From contig NZ_CABPSJ010000009.1 in assembly GCF_902459745.1 (NCBI RefSeq), positions 62,001 through 126,000 of the forward strand: DNA of 64,000 bases, given 5' to 3'. Positions 43,928 through 53,243 of the stretch are shown in pieces; positions within the stretch are counted from its first letter, which is position 1; the number at the start of each line of letters is the position of its first letter. The DNA is from Pandoraea communis (GTDB lineage: Bacteria; Pseudomonadota; Gammaproteobacteria; Burkholderiales; Burkholderiaceae). Made by a program: the position numbers and the translations under genes. Under the pieces are notes generated by a model, which saw only the letters and a list, made by a program, of their open reading frames with translations, was not told where the DNA came from and did no database searches.

Positions 43928-45340
43928 ATGGGGCTATTCACGCGCACAAGGGGAGCGGCGCAGACCGTCGATATCATGAACGAGGTGGCCGCCAACGCCG
44001 GCACCCTCGGCATTGAATTGTGCGACGTCGCCGGTAACGTCGACGAAATCGCCGTTCGAATCAAGCGTCAGGCCGAAGTGTTTCAGGCGCTTCGCCGCGC
44101 CGCGACAGACACCAGCGCAGGCAACCAACGCATCGCCAGCGCCGCGCGTGAGGCGCGCGATGTGGCCGATCGTGCAAGCGCGGAAATCTCGGCGTCACGC
44201 AACACGGCAGACGCGTCGCTTGCCTCCATCCACGGCCTCGTGGAAGGCGTATCCGGCATGGCCGGCGAAATCACAGGGCTACGCGAAGCGCTCGACCATG
44301 TGGGGAAGGTAGCGGAGGGCATTTCGGTCATCGCCCGCCAAACCAATCTGCTGGCGCTCAATGCGGCGATCGAAGCGGCTCGTGCGGGGGTGGCCGGGCG
44401 CAGCTTCGCCGTCGTTGCCTCGGAAGTCAAATTGCTCGCCAGCAAGACGGCGGAGGCGACCCAGCAGATCGAGCGCACGCTCGCCGCGTTGGGGGAGCGC
44501 ACCGAGCGTCTGATGCGCGAGAGCAACGCCAACGTCGCCCGCGCCAACGATGCCCGCGAAGGCACCCGCGCCATTGCGAGTGTGATCGAGACGGCCGGGA
44601 CGGCGCTCGACACGTTCGATCGTCAAGCCGGGCAGATTGCCGAGGTCAGCGAAGCCATCGAAAACGAGTGCACGACACTCGCTGCGCACGTCGACGAAAT
44701 GGCCGACGGGGTATCGCATTCGGCGGAACACGTCGAAAGTGCGCGCGAGCGCATCAATGGGCTGCTGTCCGTCTCGGAGCATCTGATCGGGCTGATTGCC
44801 GAAGCCGACGTCGAAACGCAGGACACGCCGTTCATTCGCGCCGTGCGCCGGGCGGCCAAGCAGGTGGGGGAGAGTTTCGAGGCGGCGCTGGCCAAGGGCA
44901 AGATCAGCGAGCAGGAGCTGTTCGACCGTCGCTACGAGCCGATTCCGGGATCGAACCCGCCGCAGTTGATGGCGCGCTTCACACGTTTTACCGACGAGAC
45001 GCTGCCAGCCATTCAGGAGCCCTTGCTCGGACTCAACGAGCGCATCACCTTCTGCGCCGTTGTTGACGAGAACGGCTATCTGCCGACGCACAACCGCAAG
45101 TTCTCACAGTCGCCGACCAACGATCCTGTCTGGAACGCCGCCCACTGTCGTAACCGCCGTCTCTTCAACGATCGCACGGGGGCTGCGGCGGGACGCAACA
45201 CTAAACCGCTGCTCCTGCAAACCTATCGGCGCGACATGGGGGGCGGGGAGTTTGTGGTGATGAAAGACGCGTCGGCACCCATCTATGTGAACGGACGTCA
45301 CTGGGGCGGCTTCCGGATTGGCTACCGGGTTGAGCGCTAA
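43928..45340 (+). CDS. Soluble methyl-accepting chemotaxis receptor with C-terminal extra domain
   Basis: The ATG after GAGGAGA gives 470 residues. There is no membrane helix, so the protein is cytoplasmic. A long coiled coil spans about residues 20-290 and contains the receptor tip ([20 protein letters not shown]) that binds CheA/CheW. A C-terminal domain of about 170 residues follows, with conserved-looking segments [20 protein letters not shown] and [20 protein letters not shown]. That arrangement, sensor after signalling domain, is unusual. The ligand is unknown; a Cache- or PAS-like fold is a guess. No chemotaxis kinase genes lie nearby. Confidence 0.87.
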   Translation: MGLFTRTRGAAQTVDIMNEVAANAGTLGIELCDVAGNVDEIAVRIKRQAEVFQALRRAATDTSAGNQRIASAAREARDVADRASAEISASRNTADASLASIHGLVEGVSGMAGEITGLREALDHVGKVAEGISVIARQTNLLALNAAIEAARAGVAGRSFAVVASEVKLLASKTAEATQQIERTLAALGERTERLMRESNANVARANDAREGTRAIASVIETAGTALDTFDRQAGQIAEVSEAIENECTTLAAHVDEMADGVSHSAEHVESARERINGLLSVSEHLIGLIAEADVETQDTPFIRAVRRAAKQVGESFEAALAKGKISEQELFDRRYEPIPGSNPPQLMARFTRFTDETLPAIQEPLLGLNERITFCAVVDENGYLPTHNRKFSQSPTNDPVWNAAHCRNRRLFNDRTGAAAGRNTKPLLLQTYRRDMGGGEFVVMKDASAPIYVNGRHWGGFRIGYRVER

Positions 45341-45370
45341 GCACACATCACCGTTCGTCCCCTGAAAGCG

Positions 45371-45404
45371 AACGCGCCACCGACCTCGCAGTCGGCGGCG
45401 CGTT
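45371..45404. terminator. Hairpin between convergent chemoreceptor and PXPV genes
   Basis: AACGCGCC (45371-45378) pairs with GGCGCGTT (45397-45404), and CCGAC (45380-45384) with GTCGG (45391-45395). There is no T-run. It lies between convergent genes and may terminate both. Confidence 0.55.
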
Positions 45405-45437
45405 GTACGTTCGGCGGCCGGTCATGCCGGCCGTCGA

Positions 45438-45752
45438 TCAATAGCCATACCAGCGGCCGTGGCGCCAGTAACCGTGGCCGTAGTAGGGACGGCCGTAGTA
45501 GGGGCGACCGTAATAGGCCGGCGGCGGCGCACCATAGTAGACCGGCGCAGGCGCGACATAGACGGGGGGCGGCGCGTAATAGACCGGCGGAGGCGGCGCC
45601 ACGTATACCGGGGCCGGGGCATACACCGGGCCGGGGACGACCAGAGGTATGCCAATGCCGATACCGACCGAGACGTGAGCCTGCGCCGTTCCGATCGCAC
45701 CCGCGGCGAGCGCGATACCGGCGATGGCAAGGGCGGCAAACTTGGTTTTCAT
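45438..45752 (-). CDS. Small secreted PXPV-repeat protein
   Basis: The ATG at 45752 follows AGGAG and gives 104 residues. A signal peptide ends near AQAHVS, and the mature chain is built of Pro-Val-Tyr repeats (VYVAPPPPVYY, PAPVYYGAPPP) followed by a Tyr/Arg/Gly-rich tail, characteristic of the PXPV (PF12778) small proteins of Burkholderiales. These proteins are exported and of unknown function. A longer in-frame start at 45839 would prepend an Arg-rich stretch with no signal character. Confidence 0.85.
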   Translation of the reverse strand: MKTKFAALAIAGIALAAGAIGTAQAHVSVGIGIGIPLVVPGPVYAPAPVYVAPPPPVYYAPPPVYVAPAPVYYGAPPPAYYGRPYYGRPYYGHGYWRHGRWYGY

Positions 45753-46209
45753 GATATTTCTCCTGCGGACTTGGCAGCGTACTGATGACAGCGCCCGAAC
45801 GGCACCATGCCGTTCGACGCGCCTGGTGCCCGCCGACACCCTGGTTCGTCACATTTCCCTGACTTAACTCTACTGAAGTTCCGAAACGCAGGCGTGGCGC
45901 AATTGTTGCAAAGTATGCGCATTGACACGGCATGGGGAACGTTCGGGCGTAGAAAAGCAGCCGTCGAACGTGTGAGTTAGGCGCCTATTCTATTCAGAAT
46001 CAATGGTTTGCGCTCGTTCCGACTGGCGCGCCAGAAGGTGGCGGCCGCAAGCAGGCGCGCCGCCTCGGGCGACACTTGTTACATTCATTTACAAGGGGCG
46101 GGCGGCGTGTGGCGCAAAAACAGCGGCAGATGCCGCGTTCGCGACATGATGTCGTCCGAGGTGCGAGGAAGAAGGGAGGCCGCCTCCCGGTGGGCATGGC
46201 GACACTTGC
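45753..46209. other. Non-coding stretch between PXPV and CsbD genes
   Basis: A 457-bp gap. It must contain the promoter of the PXPV gene, read on the minus strand. ORFs in the gap lack ribosome sites and family character. No hairpin with a T-run, known RNA or repeat was seen. The region 45850-45960 is richer in A and T than its surroundings. Confidence 0.5.
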
Positions 46210-46416
46210 TTACCAGAGCTTGTGCCGGTTGTTCCAGGTGTCGACCTCGCGCTCGGCATCGGCCTTCGCCTTGCCATAACGCTCCTGAATCGCGCCCACG
46301 AACTTGTCGCGGTTTCCCTCGATCTTGAGCAGATCGTCGTCGGTCAGGTTGCCCCACTGCTTCTTGGCTTCGCCCTTCAGTTGACTCCACTTGCCCTTGA
46401 TCAGATCCGAGTTCAT
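46210..46416 (-). CDS. CsbD-family small stress protein
   Basis: The 68-residue product begins MNSDLIKGKWSQLKGEAKKQ and contains the full CsbD (PF05532) pattern, including WGNLTDDDLLKIEGNRDKF, near the entire length of the family. CsbD-like proteins accumulate on general stress and their biochemical role is unsettled. An AAGGAG lies seven bases upstream of the ATG. Its neighbours are small stress-linked proteins and a two-component system. Confidence 0.93.
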   Translation of the reverse strand: MNSDLIKGKWSQLKGEAKKQWGNLTDDDLLKIEGNRDKFVGAIQERYGKAKADAEREVDTWNNRHKLW

Positions 46417-46586
46417 GGCAACTCCTTGAGGTTGGGTTCAGGTGTTTCCATACGACAACTTCGCGCATCGTTACCGCGCGATTACCGCACTGTTTGGGCG
46501 GCAAGTGATTCCATGATAGGGAGTGCGAAACGTTCGCGCTGTCAGCTGCGCCAGCCTCGCGACGTAGGCGGAGTCGGGTTGCGCTG

Positions 46587-48125
46587 TCAGTGCATTCCGA
46601 CGGGCGGGGAGGGGGGCTGGGGTGTTTCGGGTGTTTCGGACGTTTCGGACGTTTCGGGCGAGTTGCCGGCATCGCTGTCGCGATTCGCAATGGCGGGCAC
46701 CTGCGGTGCGGTGCTTTCGGTCACTTCCGTGGCAATGTCCAGCGCATCCGCCGGACTGCACAGCGGCAGCACGACCTGAATCTCGGTACCGAGGCGTTGC
46801 GGCAATGAGTGGATATCGATGCGTCCGCCTTTGGCCGAGACGCGCTGGCGCATGCCGAACAGGCCGTGTGTCTTGGGTTTGTTGAATTGGTCCGGCGTGA
46901 GGCCGATGCCGTTATCGATGACTTCCAGACGCACACGCTGATCGTCGCACGCCAGCGCGACGCGCACGGCCGTCGCCCGCGCATACTTGCCCGCATTGGT
47001 GAGCGATTCCTGCGCAACGCGGAAAAGCGCGATGGCGGTCGACTCAGGCAGTGCGAAGTCTTCTTCCGGCAGATCGAGATCGAGTTGCCAGTGTTGCTGG
47101 TCGGCGGCTTCCTCGGCAAGCGAGCGCAACGCGGTGACAAGGCCGAAGTTGATCAGCACCGTCGGGCGCAGGTTCTCAATGATGCGGCGCTTGGTCTGAA
47201 TGCCGGAGTCGAGATTGCGCTGTGCACGCGCCAGCTTCTCTGCGATCACCGGATCGGTGCTCCGCAGCTTGTGGTGCGCCCATGTGACATCCATCTTGCA
47301 GGCCGTCAGAATCGAGCCGAGTTCGTCGTGCAACTCGCGCGACAGGCGCGTCTTCTCGTCTTCGCTGACGTTTTGCAAGTGGGTGGCCAGTTCGTCGAGT
47401 TGTTCGGTGCGTTCGCGCACGAGCCGGTCCAGGTGTGCCTGCTGTTCGCGCAACTGGTCGCGCGCCAATTCCTCCTGCCGCATCTGCCGGCCGAGCGTGC
47501 GGAACAGCAGGATGAACAGCAGGATGGTGAGCACGGAGAGCGCGCCGGCGCTCACCGCCGAGATCGCCTGATCGAAGCGCCCGTTGGCCTGCGCGGCACG
47601 CGCGCGCGCCAGCTCACGGTTGTACAGATCGGTGATGCCGTTTTGCACGGGCTCCAGGGTGCCCATGCCGAGGTTGGCAGGCGAGAGCGCCTCTTCGAGA
47701 CTCATTTCCCCTTGTCTGACCGCCGCGCGCGCTGCTTCCATCGCCGCGATGCGCTGCGAGAACAACGTCATCACGTCGGCAAACTCCCGCGTCGCCTGTG
47801 CATCGCCCACGTTTTCGTAATGCTGGATGACGAGCATCGCGAGCGCGCGAATGCGCCGCACGGCCGACAGGTACGGATCGAGATAGCTCGCGTTGTTCGT
47901 GAGCAGGTACCCGCGCTGGCTCGACACCACGGTTGAGGTGTGCGCCATGATCTCGTTGAGTTCGTTGGCTGCGATCATGGCTTGCAGCGCTGTCTCATAG
48001 GTGGAGGCGAGACGGCGGTGCGCCGATTCGAGACCGATCAGGCTCCCGACCGTGATGACGATCGCGGCAATCATGGCGATGATCCAGCTTCGGCGGCGCA
48101 GCCAGGACGAAAACAATCGGGGCAT
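46587..48125 (-). CDS. CHASE3-type sensor histidine kinase (HisKA_3)
   Basis: This is a membrane kinase of NarX/DesK type. The 512 residues include an N-terminal helix (about 13-35), a helical extracytoplasmic region of CHASE3 type (to about 190) and a second helix (about 195-215). A short coiled coil leads to an HisKA_3 H-box (LSRELHDELGSIL with the active His near 262). The ATPase domain contains the N-box ESLTNAGKYA and the motifs DNGIGL and HGLFGMRQR. A 45-residue tail rich in Pro, Thr, Glu and Ser follows and holds an imperfect repeat. Likely partners are the two response regulators on the opposite strand from 49077. Confidence 0.88.
   Translation of the reverse strand: MPRLFSSWLRRRSWIIAMIAAIVITVGSLIGLESAHRRLASTYETALQAMIAANELNEIMAHTSTVVSSQRGYLLTNNASYLDPYLSAVRRIRALAMLVIQHYENVGDAQATREFADVMTLFSQRIAAMEAARAAVRQGEMSLEEALSPANLGMGTLEPVQNGITDLYNRELARARAAQANGRFDQAISAVSAGALSVLTILLFILLFRTLGRQMRQEELARDQLREQQAHLDRLVRERTEQLDELATHLQNVSEDEKTRLSRELHDELGSILTACKMDVTWAHHKLRSTDPVIAEKLARAQRNLDSGIQTKRRIIENLRPTVLINFGLVTALRSLAEEAADQQHWQLDLDLPEEDFALPESTAIALFRVAQESLTNAGKYARATAVRVALACDDQRVRLEVIDNGIGLTPDQFNKPKTHGLFGMRQRVSAKGGRIDIHSLPQRLGTEIQVVLPLCSPADALDIATEVTESTAPQVPAIANRDSDAGNSPETSETSETPETPQPPSPPVGMH
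46622..46657. repeat. Four tandem 9-bp repeats in the kinase gene tail
   Basis: Four consecutive units, GTGTTTCGG, GTGTTTCGG, ACGTTTCGG, ACGTTTCGG, lie in the 3' end of the kinase gene (minus strand). They encode a Ser/Thr/Glu/Pro-type tripeptide repeat. Because the unit is a multiple of three, copy-number change would alter tail length without shifting frame. Confidence 0.75.
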
Positions 48126-48395
48126 GAGGGGCTCGTCGGGGTGGTTTTGGGGTAATCCTGCAAGGAATGCGGTGGACGAGACGCGCTTTGATCATAAGTC
48201 GAAATTCCCGTCGTTTTGGGAAATGTCAGCGAATTCCTACGCAAAAACCAGCGCCGGCCGGGCAGTCCCGCCAGCGCGCTTTTCCTACCATGCACTTAGT
48301 GCTCGATGGGTTGCGCCGCACTATGCAACACGTTGTCAGGCCATCGGGTGCGAGGGATATCTCCGGGAGATGACGTATTAACCAGGGAGAGTGCT

Positions 48396-48572
48396 ATGTT
48401 GAAATGGGCTTTGCTATTTGCACTGATCTCGATTGTGGCCGGCCTGTTGGGCTTCACCGGGATCGCCGCCGGTGCTGCCGGGATCGCGAAGATTCTATTT
48501 GTGCTGTTCTTGGTGCTATTCGTGATCTTCCTGCTGCTTGGACTGACCATCGCCAAGAAGATGGTTGATTAG
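48396..48572 (+). CDS. DUF1328-family small membrane protein
   Basis: This encodes 58 residues from the ATG after GGGAGAG. It contains two hydrophobic stretches with the conserved [17 protein letters not shown] core that defines DUF1328 (YtjA-like). The proteins are found in many Proteobacteria, often near stress genes, and their function is unknown. An in-frame upstream start (48306) would add a soluble leader unlike the family. A second copy follows 98 bp downstream. Confidence 0.9.
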   Translation: MLKWALLFALISIVAGLLGFTGIAAGAAGIAKILFVLFLVLFVIFLLLGLTIAKKMVD

Positions 48573-48670
48573 ACGGCGCGCTGCGGCGCAGGCTGTGGTC
48601 TTGCGCCGAAGCGATTCCGCGATGCGCCGGTTATGCGGCTTGCGGGCCGATCCCATTCAAGGAGGTTGCG

Positions 48671-48832
48671 ATGCTTCACTATGCTGTCGTGTTTTTCGTG
48701 ATCGCGTTGATTGCCGCCGTTTTCGGCTTCACGGGAATTGCGGCCGGTGCGGCCGAGATCGCGAAGATTCTGTTCTTTGTCTTCCTGGTGATCTTTCTGG
48801 TCACGCTGCTCTTCGGGGTCGTCCGGCGATAG
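48671..48832 (+). CDS. Second DUF1328-family small membrane protein
   Basis: This 53-residue ORF has a near-perfect ribosome site (AAGGAGGT six bases before the ATG) and the diagnostic core [17 protein letters not shown]. It reads in a different frame from the longer overlapping ORFs. It matches the first DUF1328 copy in about half its positions. The pair probably arose by tandem duplication and divergence. Membrane-embedded; function unknown. Confidence 0.9.
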   Translation: MLHYAVVFFVIALIAAVFGFTGIAAGAAEIAKILFFVFLVIFLVTLLFGVVRR

Positions 48833-49076
48833 ACGTGCCTATTTCGCGCGGCGCATATTGCGATTGAGAGTTACCGCGAGATGATTCATTATTTGGGCGA
48901 CCGGGATACCACTACGCGGCGCAGGCTTGGGGGAATGCTGACGGTCGGGCAAACGCATGCCGATGCGATGCGCGATCTGCGCCGAGCGCGAATAACGGGC
49001 GACGACGGCCATGATCTGCGTGTCCCGACATGTGGGTGAGGCCATCTGACCGATGAGGACAGTCTCTGGAGCTTAG

Positions 49077-49718
49077 ATGTCATCGACAATAAAAATCCTG
49101 ATTGCCGACGACCACGCGATCGTTCGTACTGGCTTCAAGCAGTTCATCGTCGACGAGTCGGACATGGAGGTGCTGGGCGAGGCTGCGAGCGGAGACGAAG
49201 TGATTCGTGCCGTTCGCGAGGCGCCGTTCGATGTCGTGCTGTTGGATATCGCCATGCCCGACAAGAACGGCATCGATACCCTGCGGGTGATCAAGCAATT
49301 GCGTCCGGAGCAGGCCGTGCTGTTCCTGTCGACGTATCCCGAAGCGCAGTACGCCGTCAATCTGCTGCGTGCCGGGGCGAACGGTTATCTGATGAAGGAC
49401 GCCCCGCCCGAGGAGATCATCCGGGCGATTCGCACGGTGGCGCGCGGTCACCGCTACGTCAGCGAAGGGACGGCCGATCTGCTTGCGCAGAAGTTGGAGC
49501 AGCCGATCGACGAGCCGATGCACGAACAACTCTCGGAGCGCGAGTTCCAGGTGTTCTGCAAGCTCGCGCAAGGACGCACGCCAACGGAAATCGCCGACGA
49601 ATTACATCTCTCGGTGAAGACAGTCAGCACGTATCGCGCGCGGGTGCTGGAAAAGATGCATTTGAAAACCAATGCCGACCTGACGCTCTACGCGCTCAAG
49701 AACGGTCTGATCAGTTGA
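49077..49718 (+). CDS. NarL/FixJ-family response regulator
   Basis: The 213-residue regulator has a receiver domain with the acidic pair in ADDH, phospho-acceptor Asp in VVLLDIAMPDKNG, Ser/Thr in FLST and Lys in LMKDAP. The C-terminal LuxR-type helix-turn-helix is TPTEIADELHLSVKTVSTYRA. It starts at an ATG with TGGAG upstream. It lies 17 bp before a receiver-only protein and close to a kinase on the other strand, forming a likely three-component module. Confidence 0.95.
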   Translation: MSSTIKILIADDHAIVRTGFKQFIVDESDMEVLGEAASGDEVIRAVREAPFDVVLLDIAMPDKNGIDTLRVIKQLRPEQAVLFLSTYPEAQYAVNLLRAGANGYLMKDAPPEEIIRAIRTVARGHRYVSEGTADLLAQKLEQPIDEPMHEQLSEREFQVFCKLAQGRTPTEIADELHLSVKTVSTYRARVLEKMHLKTNADLTLYALKNGLIS

Positions 49719-49737
49719 TAGAAAAGAGAGGCTTGTG

Positions 49738-50160
49738 ATGTCGACCGGGAACGCGGCAACGCATACGGGGTCCCGTTTGCCCCTCAAGGTGCTGTTGATC
49801 GAAGACTCGGCGGTGATTCGCGAGAGCCTGTCCGAAGCGCTCGGCTCGACCGGGATGCTCCAGGTGGCAGGTGTGGCGGAGACTGCCGACGACGCGGTTC
49901 GCACGCTCAAGGAAGATTCGTTCGATGCCGTGATCGTCGATATTCAGTTGCGGCGCGGCTCGGGCATGGACGTGCTCTCGTATCTGCACGACGCCGGCAT
50001 GTTGCCGCACCTTATGGCCATCGTGCTGACGAACTACGCTTTGGCAACGTATCGCAAACGCTGCCAACAACTGGGCGTGCAGCATTTCTTCGACAAATCG
50101 CTGGAATTCGACCGCGTGATCGAAGTGCTGGACGACTTTGCGTCCAGCCGGCAAGCCTGA
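49738..50160 (+). CDS. Single-domain (receiver-only) response regulator
   Basis: The ATG at 49738, six bases after GAGAGG, is preferred over a GTG at 49735. The 140-residue product has a complete receiver domain (acidic pair in LIEDSAV, Asp in VIVDIQLRRGSG, Thr in IVLTNYA, Lys in FFDKS) and no output domain. Such proteins act as phosphate sinks or as allosteric partners. Probably co-transcribed with the upstream NarL-type regulator. Confidence 0.9.
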   Translation: MSTGNAATHTGSRLPLKVLLIEDSAVIRESLSEALGSTGMLQVAGVAETADDAVRTLKEDSFDAVIVDIQLRRGSGMDVLSYLHDAGMLPHLMAIVLTNYALATYRKRCQQLGVQHFFDKSLEFDRVIEVLDDFASSRQA

Positions 50161-50519
50161 CATTTTCCCATTTCCCGATTTGCCGGTTCGAGCCGGCATC
50201 TGCGCTCCCTTTAGTCACCCATTCCCGCCGGGCAAGAATGCCGTTCGCCATTAGCGAAATCACCTCACTTTTTCCCGTTTAAGAGGGCAGGTGTCCTGCC
50301 GTGCACCCAATTTGTGCTGCATTGCGGCACGAAGCAATGGCCTTCATTTTCGCGTTGCGACGTGATGCGAACTTCAGTTGAAATTTAGTATAAAGAGATC
50401 AAATTTTATTATTTTCAACTATTTAGATGCATGGGCTAGAATGTCGCCTTTGCGCTATATACCGGGTCAGGGCGGCGGCACTGCGGGCAGTTTCGGCGGT
50501 GGGGCTGCCATTTTTTTGC
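50161..50519 (+). promoter_or_regulatory. metN upstream region with candidate sigma-70 promoter
   Basis: This is a 359-bp gap, markedly A+T-rich at 50380-50445. TTCAAC (50414-50419), a 17-base spacer and TAGAAT (50437-50442) form a plausible sigma-70 promoter 78 bp upstream of metN. A small hairpin, TGCCGG (50181-50186) with CCGGCA (50193-50198), lies after the regulator gene. No known SAM riboswitch pattern was recognised. Confidence 0.4.
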
Positions 50520-51554
50520 ATGATCGAACTCCAGAACATTACCCAGCGTTTCGCTGGACCCAAGGGGCCGATCGACGCGCTTTCCAAAATTAGCCTGTCG
50601 ATCGAGCGTGGCGAAGTCTTCGGCATCATTGGCCGAAGCGGCGCCGGCAAGAGCACGCTCGTGCGCGTGATCAACCTGCTCAATCGTCCGAGCGATGGAA
50701 CCGTGCGCGTTGACGGACAGGACCTGACATCGTTGTCGTCGGACGACCTGCGTCAGGCGCGCCGTCGCATCGGCATGATCTTTCAGCATTTCAATTTGCT
50801 CAGCTCGCGCACCGTCTACGATAACGTGGCGCTGCCGCTGGAGCTGGCGGGCATGTCGGCCGCCGAGATTCAGGCGAAGGTGCTGCCGCTGCTCGAACTC
50901 GTGGGCCTGACGGCGCAGAAGGATCGCTATCCGGCGCAGATTTCCGGCGGTCAGAAGCAGCGTGTGGGTATCGCCCGTGCGCTGGCGAGCGAGCCGCAGG
51001 TGCTGCTGTCAGACGAAGCCACGTCGGCGCTCGATCCCGAGACGACGCGCTCGATTCTCGAATTGCTCAAGCGTATCAACCGCGAGCTGGGGCTGACCAT
51101 CGTGCTGATTACGCACCAGATGGAAGTCATCAAGCAGGTGTGCGACCGAGTTGCCGTACTCGACGCCGGCCGCGTGGTCGAACAGGGCCGCGTGATCGAC
51201 GTGTTTCTGCGCCCGCACCACGAAGTCACGCGCGCGCTCATCGGCGATGTGATTGCACAGGAATTGCCCGCAGGCGTTCGCGAGCGTGTCGCGTCGCGCA
51301 TCGGTAACGGCCACGACCATCTGTATCGTCTGGCGTTCTCCGGCGCAGGCGTGGATCAGCCGCTGCTCTCCGAGGCGATTCGCCGCTACGAACTCGATTT
51401 CAATATCCTGCACGGCCAGATCGACGAGATCCAGGGGCAGGCATTCGGATCGCTCGCCGTGATGGCGGGCGGCACCCCGGCCCGTGTGGCCGAAGCCATG
51501 GCGTTCCTCGCCAGTCAGGGCGTTGTCGTTGAGGAGCTGAGCCATGTGGAGTGA
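50520..51554 (+). CDS. metN: Methionine ABC transporter ATPase MetN
   Basis: This is the ATPase of the D/L-methionine importer. The 344-residue product has Walker A (GRSGAGKST), signature [14 protein letters not shown], Walker B (VLLSDEATS) and the His-loop THQ. The C-terminal NIL domain (from about residue 265) binds methionine and inhibits transport when the cell is replete. The ATG at 50520 fits the family start (MIELQNIT); the in-frame ATG at 50427 would add a leader not found in MetN. It overlaps metI by 11 bp. Confidence 0.96.
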   Translation: MIELQNITQRFAGPKGPIDALSKISLSIERGEVFGIIGRSGAGKSTLVRVINLLNRPSDGTVRVDGQDLTSLSSDDLRQARRRIGMIFQHFNLLSSRTVYDNVALPLELAGMSAAEIQAKVLPLLELVGLTAQKDRYPAQISGGQKQRVGIARALASEPQVLLSDEATSALDPETTRSILELLKRINRELGLTIVLITHQMEVIKQVCDRVAVLDAGRVVEQGRVIDVFLRPHHEVTRALIGDVIAQELPAGVRERVASRIGNGHDHLYRLAFSGAGVDQPLLSEAIRRYELDFNILHGQIDEIQGQAFGSLAVMAGGTPARVAEAMAFLASQGVVVEELSHVE

Positions 51555-52197
51555 AATGTTCGATCTGTTCGTCTCTTCGTTCTGGGAGACGCTCATCATG
51601 GTCGGGATTTCCGGCCTGATTGGTGCCGTCGTCGGCGTGCCGCTTGGCGTGCTGCTCTACCTGACGGATCGCAACGGCGTGTTGCAGAACCTGCCGACCA
51701 ACCGCATCGTTGGCATCATCGTCAACGCCGTGCGCTCGACGCCGTTCATCATCCTGCTCGTTGCCGTGATTCCGTTCACCCGGCTCATCGTCGGCTCGTC
51801 CATCGGCACGATGGCCGCCGTGGTGCCGCTCACCATCGCCGCCGCGCCGTTCGTGGCACGTCTGGTGGAGACCGCACTGCGCGAGGTCGATCGCGGTTTG
51901 ATCGAAGCGGCCCAGTCGATGGGCGCGACGACCGGTCAGATCGTCATGAAGGTGCTGCTGCCCGAGGCGCTGCCCGGCATCGTGGCGGGCCTGACGATCA
52001 CGTTCGTCAGCCTGGTCGGCTACTCCGCAATGGCCGGCGCCATCGGCGGCGGCGGTTTGGGCGATCTCGGCATCCGCTACGGTTATCAGCGCTTCCTGCC
52101 GGAAGTCATGATTACCGTCGTGCTGATCCTGATCGTCTTCGTACAACTGGTGCAGACGTTCGGCGACTGGCTGGTGCGCCGTCTGAGCCATAAGTAA
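51544..52197 (+). CDS. metI: Methionine ABC transporter permease MetI
   Basis: This is a 217-residue inner-membrane permease with five to six helices and the EAA-type coupling loop near [22 protein letters not shown]. It is the usual partner of MetN, and starts within metN with GAGGAG nearby. Length and sequence are typical of MetI. metQ follows 61 bp later. Confidence 0.96.
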   Translation: MWSEMFDLFVSSFWETLIMVGISGLIGAVVGVPLGVLLYLTDRNGVLQNLPTNRIVGIIVNAVRSTPFIILLVAVIPFTRLIVGSSIGTMAAVVPLTIAAAPFVARLVETALREVDRGLIEAAQSMGATTGQIVMKVLLPEALPGIVAGLTITFVSLVGYSAMAGAIGGGGLGDLGIRYGYQRFLPEVMITVVLILIVFVQLVQTFGDWLVRRLSHK

Positions 52198-52258
52198 TCA
52201 CGCCCCATATAACAACGTCGCCGGCGAGCCGGCACTTCACTTACACGCGAGGTTTTCT

Positions 52259-53071
52259 ATGCAACGTCGTACGATTTTCAAGCTGCTGGCTGGTGTGGGT
52301 GCCGCCACGGTTTTCGCCACGCAATTCGCAGCGCCCGCCGCCGCAGCCGACGCCATCAACCTGAAGGTTGGCGTCACGGGCGGTCCGCATGCCCAGATCT
52401 TCGATGAAGTGAAGAAAGTGGCAGCGAAGGACGGCCTGAACATCAAGGTCATCGAATTCAGCGATTACGTGCAGCCGAACGCCGCATTGTCGTCGGGCGA
52501 TCTGGACGTGAACAGCTACCAGCATCAGCCGTACCTCGATGCTCAAGTGAAGGACCGTGGCTACAAGCTCGAGTCGATCGCGAAGACGGTGATCTTCCCG
52601 ATGGGCATCTACTCGAAGAAGCTCAAGTCGCTGGCCGATCTGAAGTCGGGCGACAAGGTATCGCTGCCGAACGACCCGACCAATGGCGGCCGTGCGCTGC
52701 TGTTGCTGCAAAAGCAGGGCCTGCTCAAGCTGCGCGCCGACGCCGGTCTGAAGGCAACGCCGCTGGACGTGGTGGAGAACCCGAAGAAGCTGAAGTTCGT
52801 GGAGTTGGACGCCGCACAACTGCCGCGCTCGCTCGATGACGTGGCCGTGGCCGTCATCAACACCAACTTCGCGATGGAAGCCGGTCTGAAACCGAAGCGT
52901 GATTCGCTTGCGATCGAAGACGCCAACGGCCCGTACGCCAATGTGCTGGTCATTCGCACGGCCGACAAGAACAAGCCCTGGGTGGCCAAGCTGATCAAGG
53001 CTTACCACTCGCCGGAAGTGAAGGCGTTCATCGAGCAGAAGTTCGGCGGCTCGGTCGTCACGGCCTGGTAA
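52259..53071 (+). CDS. metQ: Methionine-binding protein MetQ, without a lipobox
   Basis: This is the periplasmic methionine receptor. The 270-residue product has a signal peptide ending near AAAADAINL and the NLPA/MetQ pattern NLKVGVTGGPHAQIFDEV. E. coli MetQ is a lipoprotein anchored by a cysteine, but no cysteine occurs in this signal region, so the protein is probably soluble. Otherwise length and family motifs are normal. A terminator follows. Confidence 0.93.
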   Translation: MQRRTIFKLLAGVGAATVFATQFAAPAAAADAINLKVGVTGGPHAQIFDEVKKVAAKDGLNIKVIEFSDYVQPNAALSSGDLDVNSYQHQPYLDAQVKDRGYKLESIAKTVIFPMGIYSKKLKSLADLKSGDKVSLPNDPTNGGRALLLLQKQGLLKLRADAGLKATPLDVVENPKKLKFVELDAAQLPRSLDDVAVAVINTNFAMEAGLKPKRDSLAIEDANGPYANVLVIRTADKNKPWVAKLIKAYHSPEVKAFIEQKFGGSVVTAW

Positions 53072-53108
53072 GTTTCAGGCGGTCGCTCCAGCCAATGGAG
53101 TCGTCCTC

Positions 53109-53146
53109 AAAAAACGGCAACGCTTTGCGGCGTTGCCGTTTTTTTT
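53109..53146 (+). terminator. Rho-independent terminator after metQ
   Basis: ACGGCAACGC (53114-53123) and GCGTTGCCGT (53130-53139) form a perfect 10-bp stem with a six-base loop, bracketed by an A-run and eight Ts. It is probably bidirectional. Confidence 0.92.
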
Positions 53147-53243
53147 CGTCCCCAAGCCAGCGGTGCATCTCGCTGGTGCGAGCATTCTCGTCTGGTGAGA
53201 TGCCGGAGGACGTGTGGGGGCGAGGAGTGTGGCAATTCCAGCA

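Noticed and set aside
46008-46328. 106-codon plus-strand ORF before csbD
   Set aside because: Runs into the csbD gene on the other strand, no ribosome site, Arg/Ser-rich.
50161-50519. SAM riboswitch upstream of metN
   Set aside because: No matching stem pattern by eye; the region is A+T-rich with little structure.
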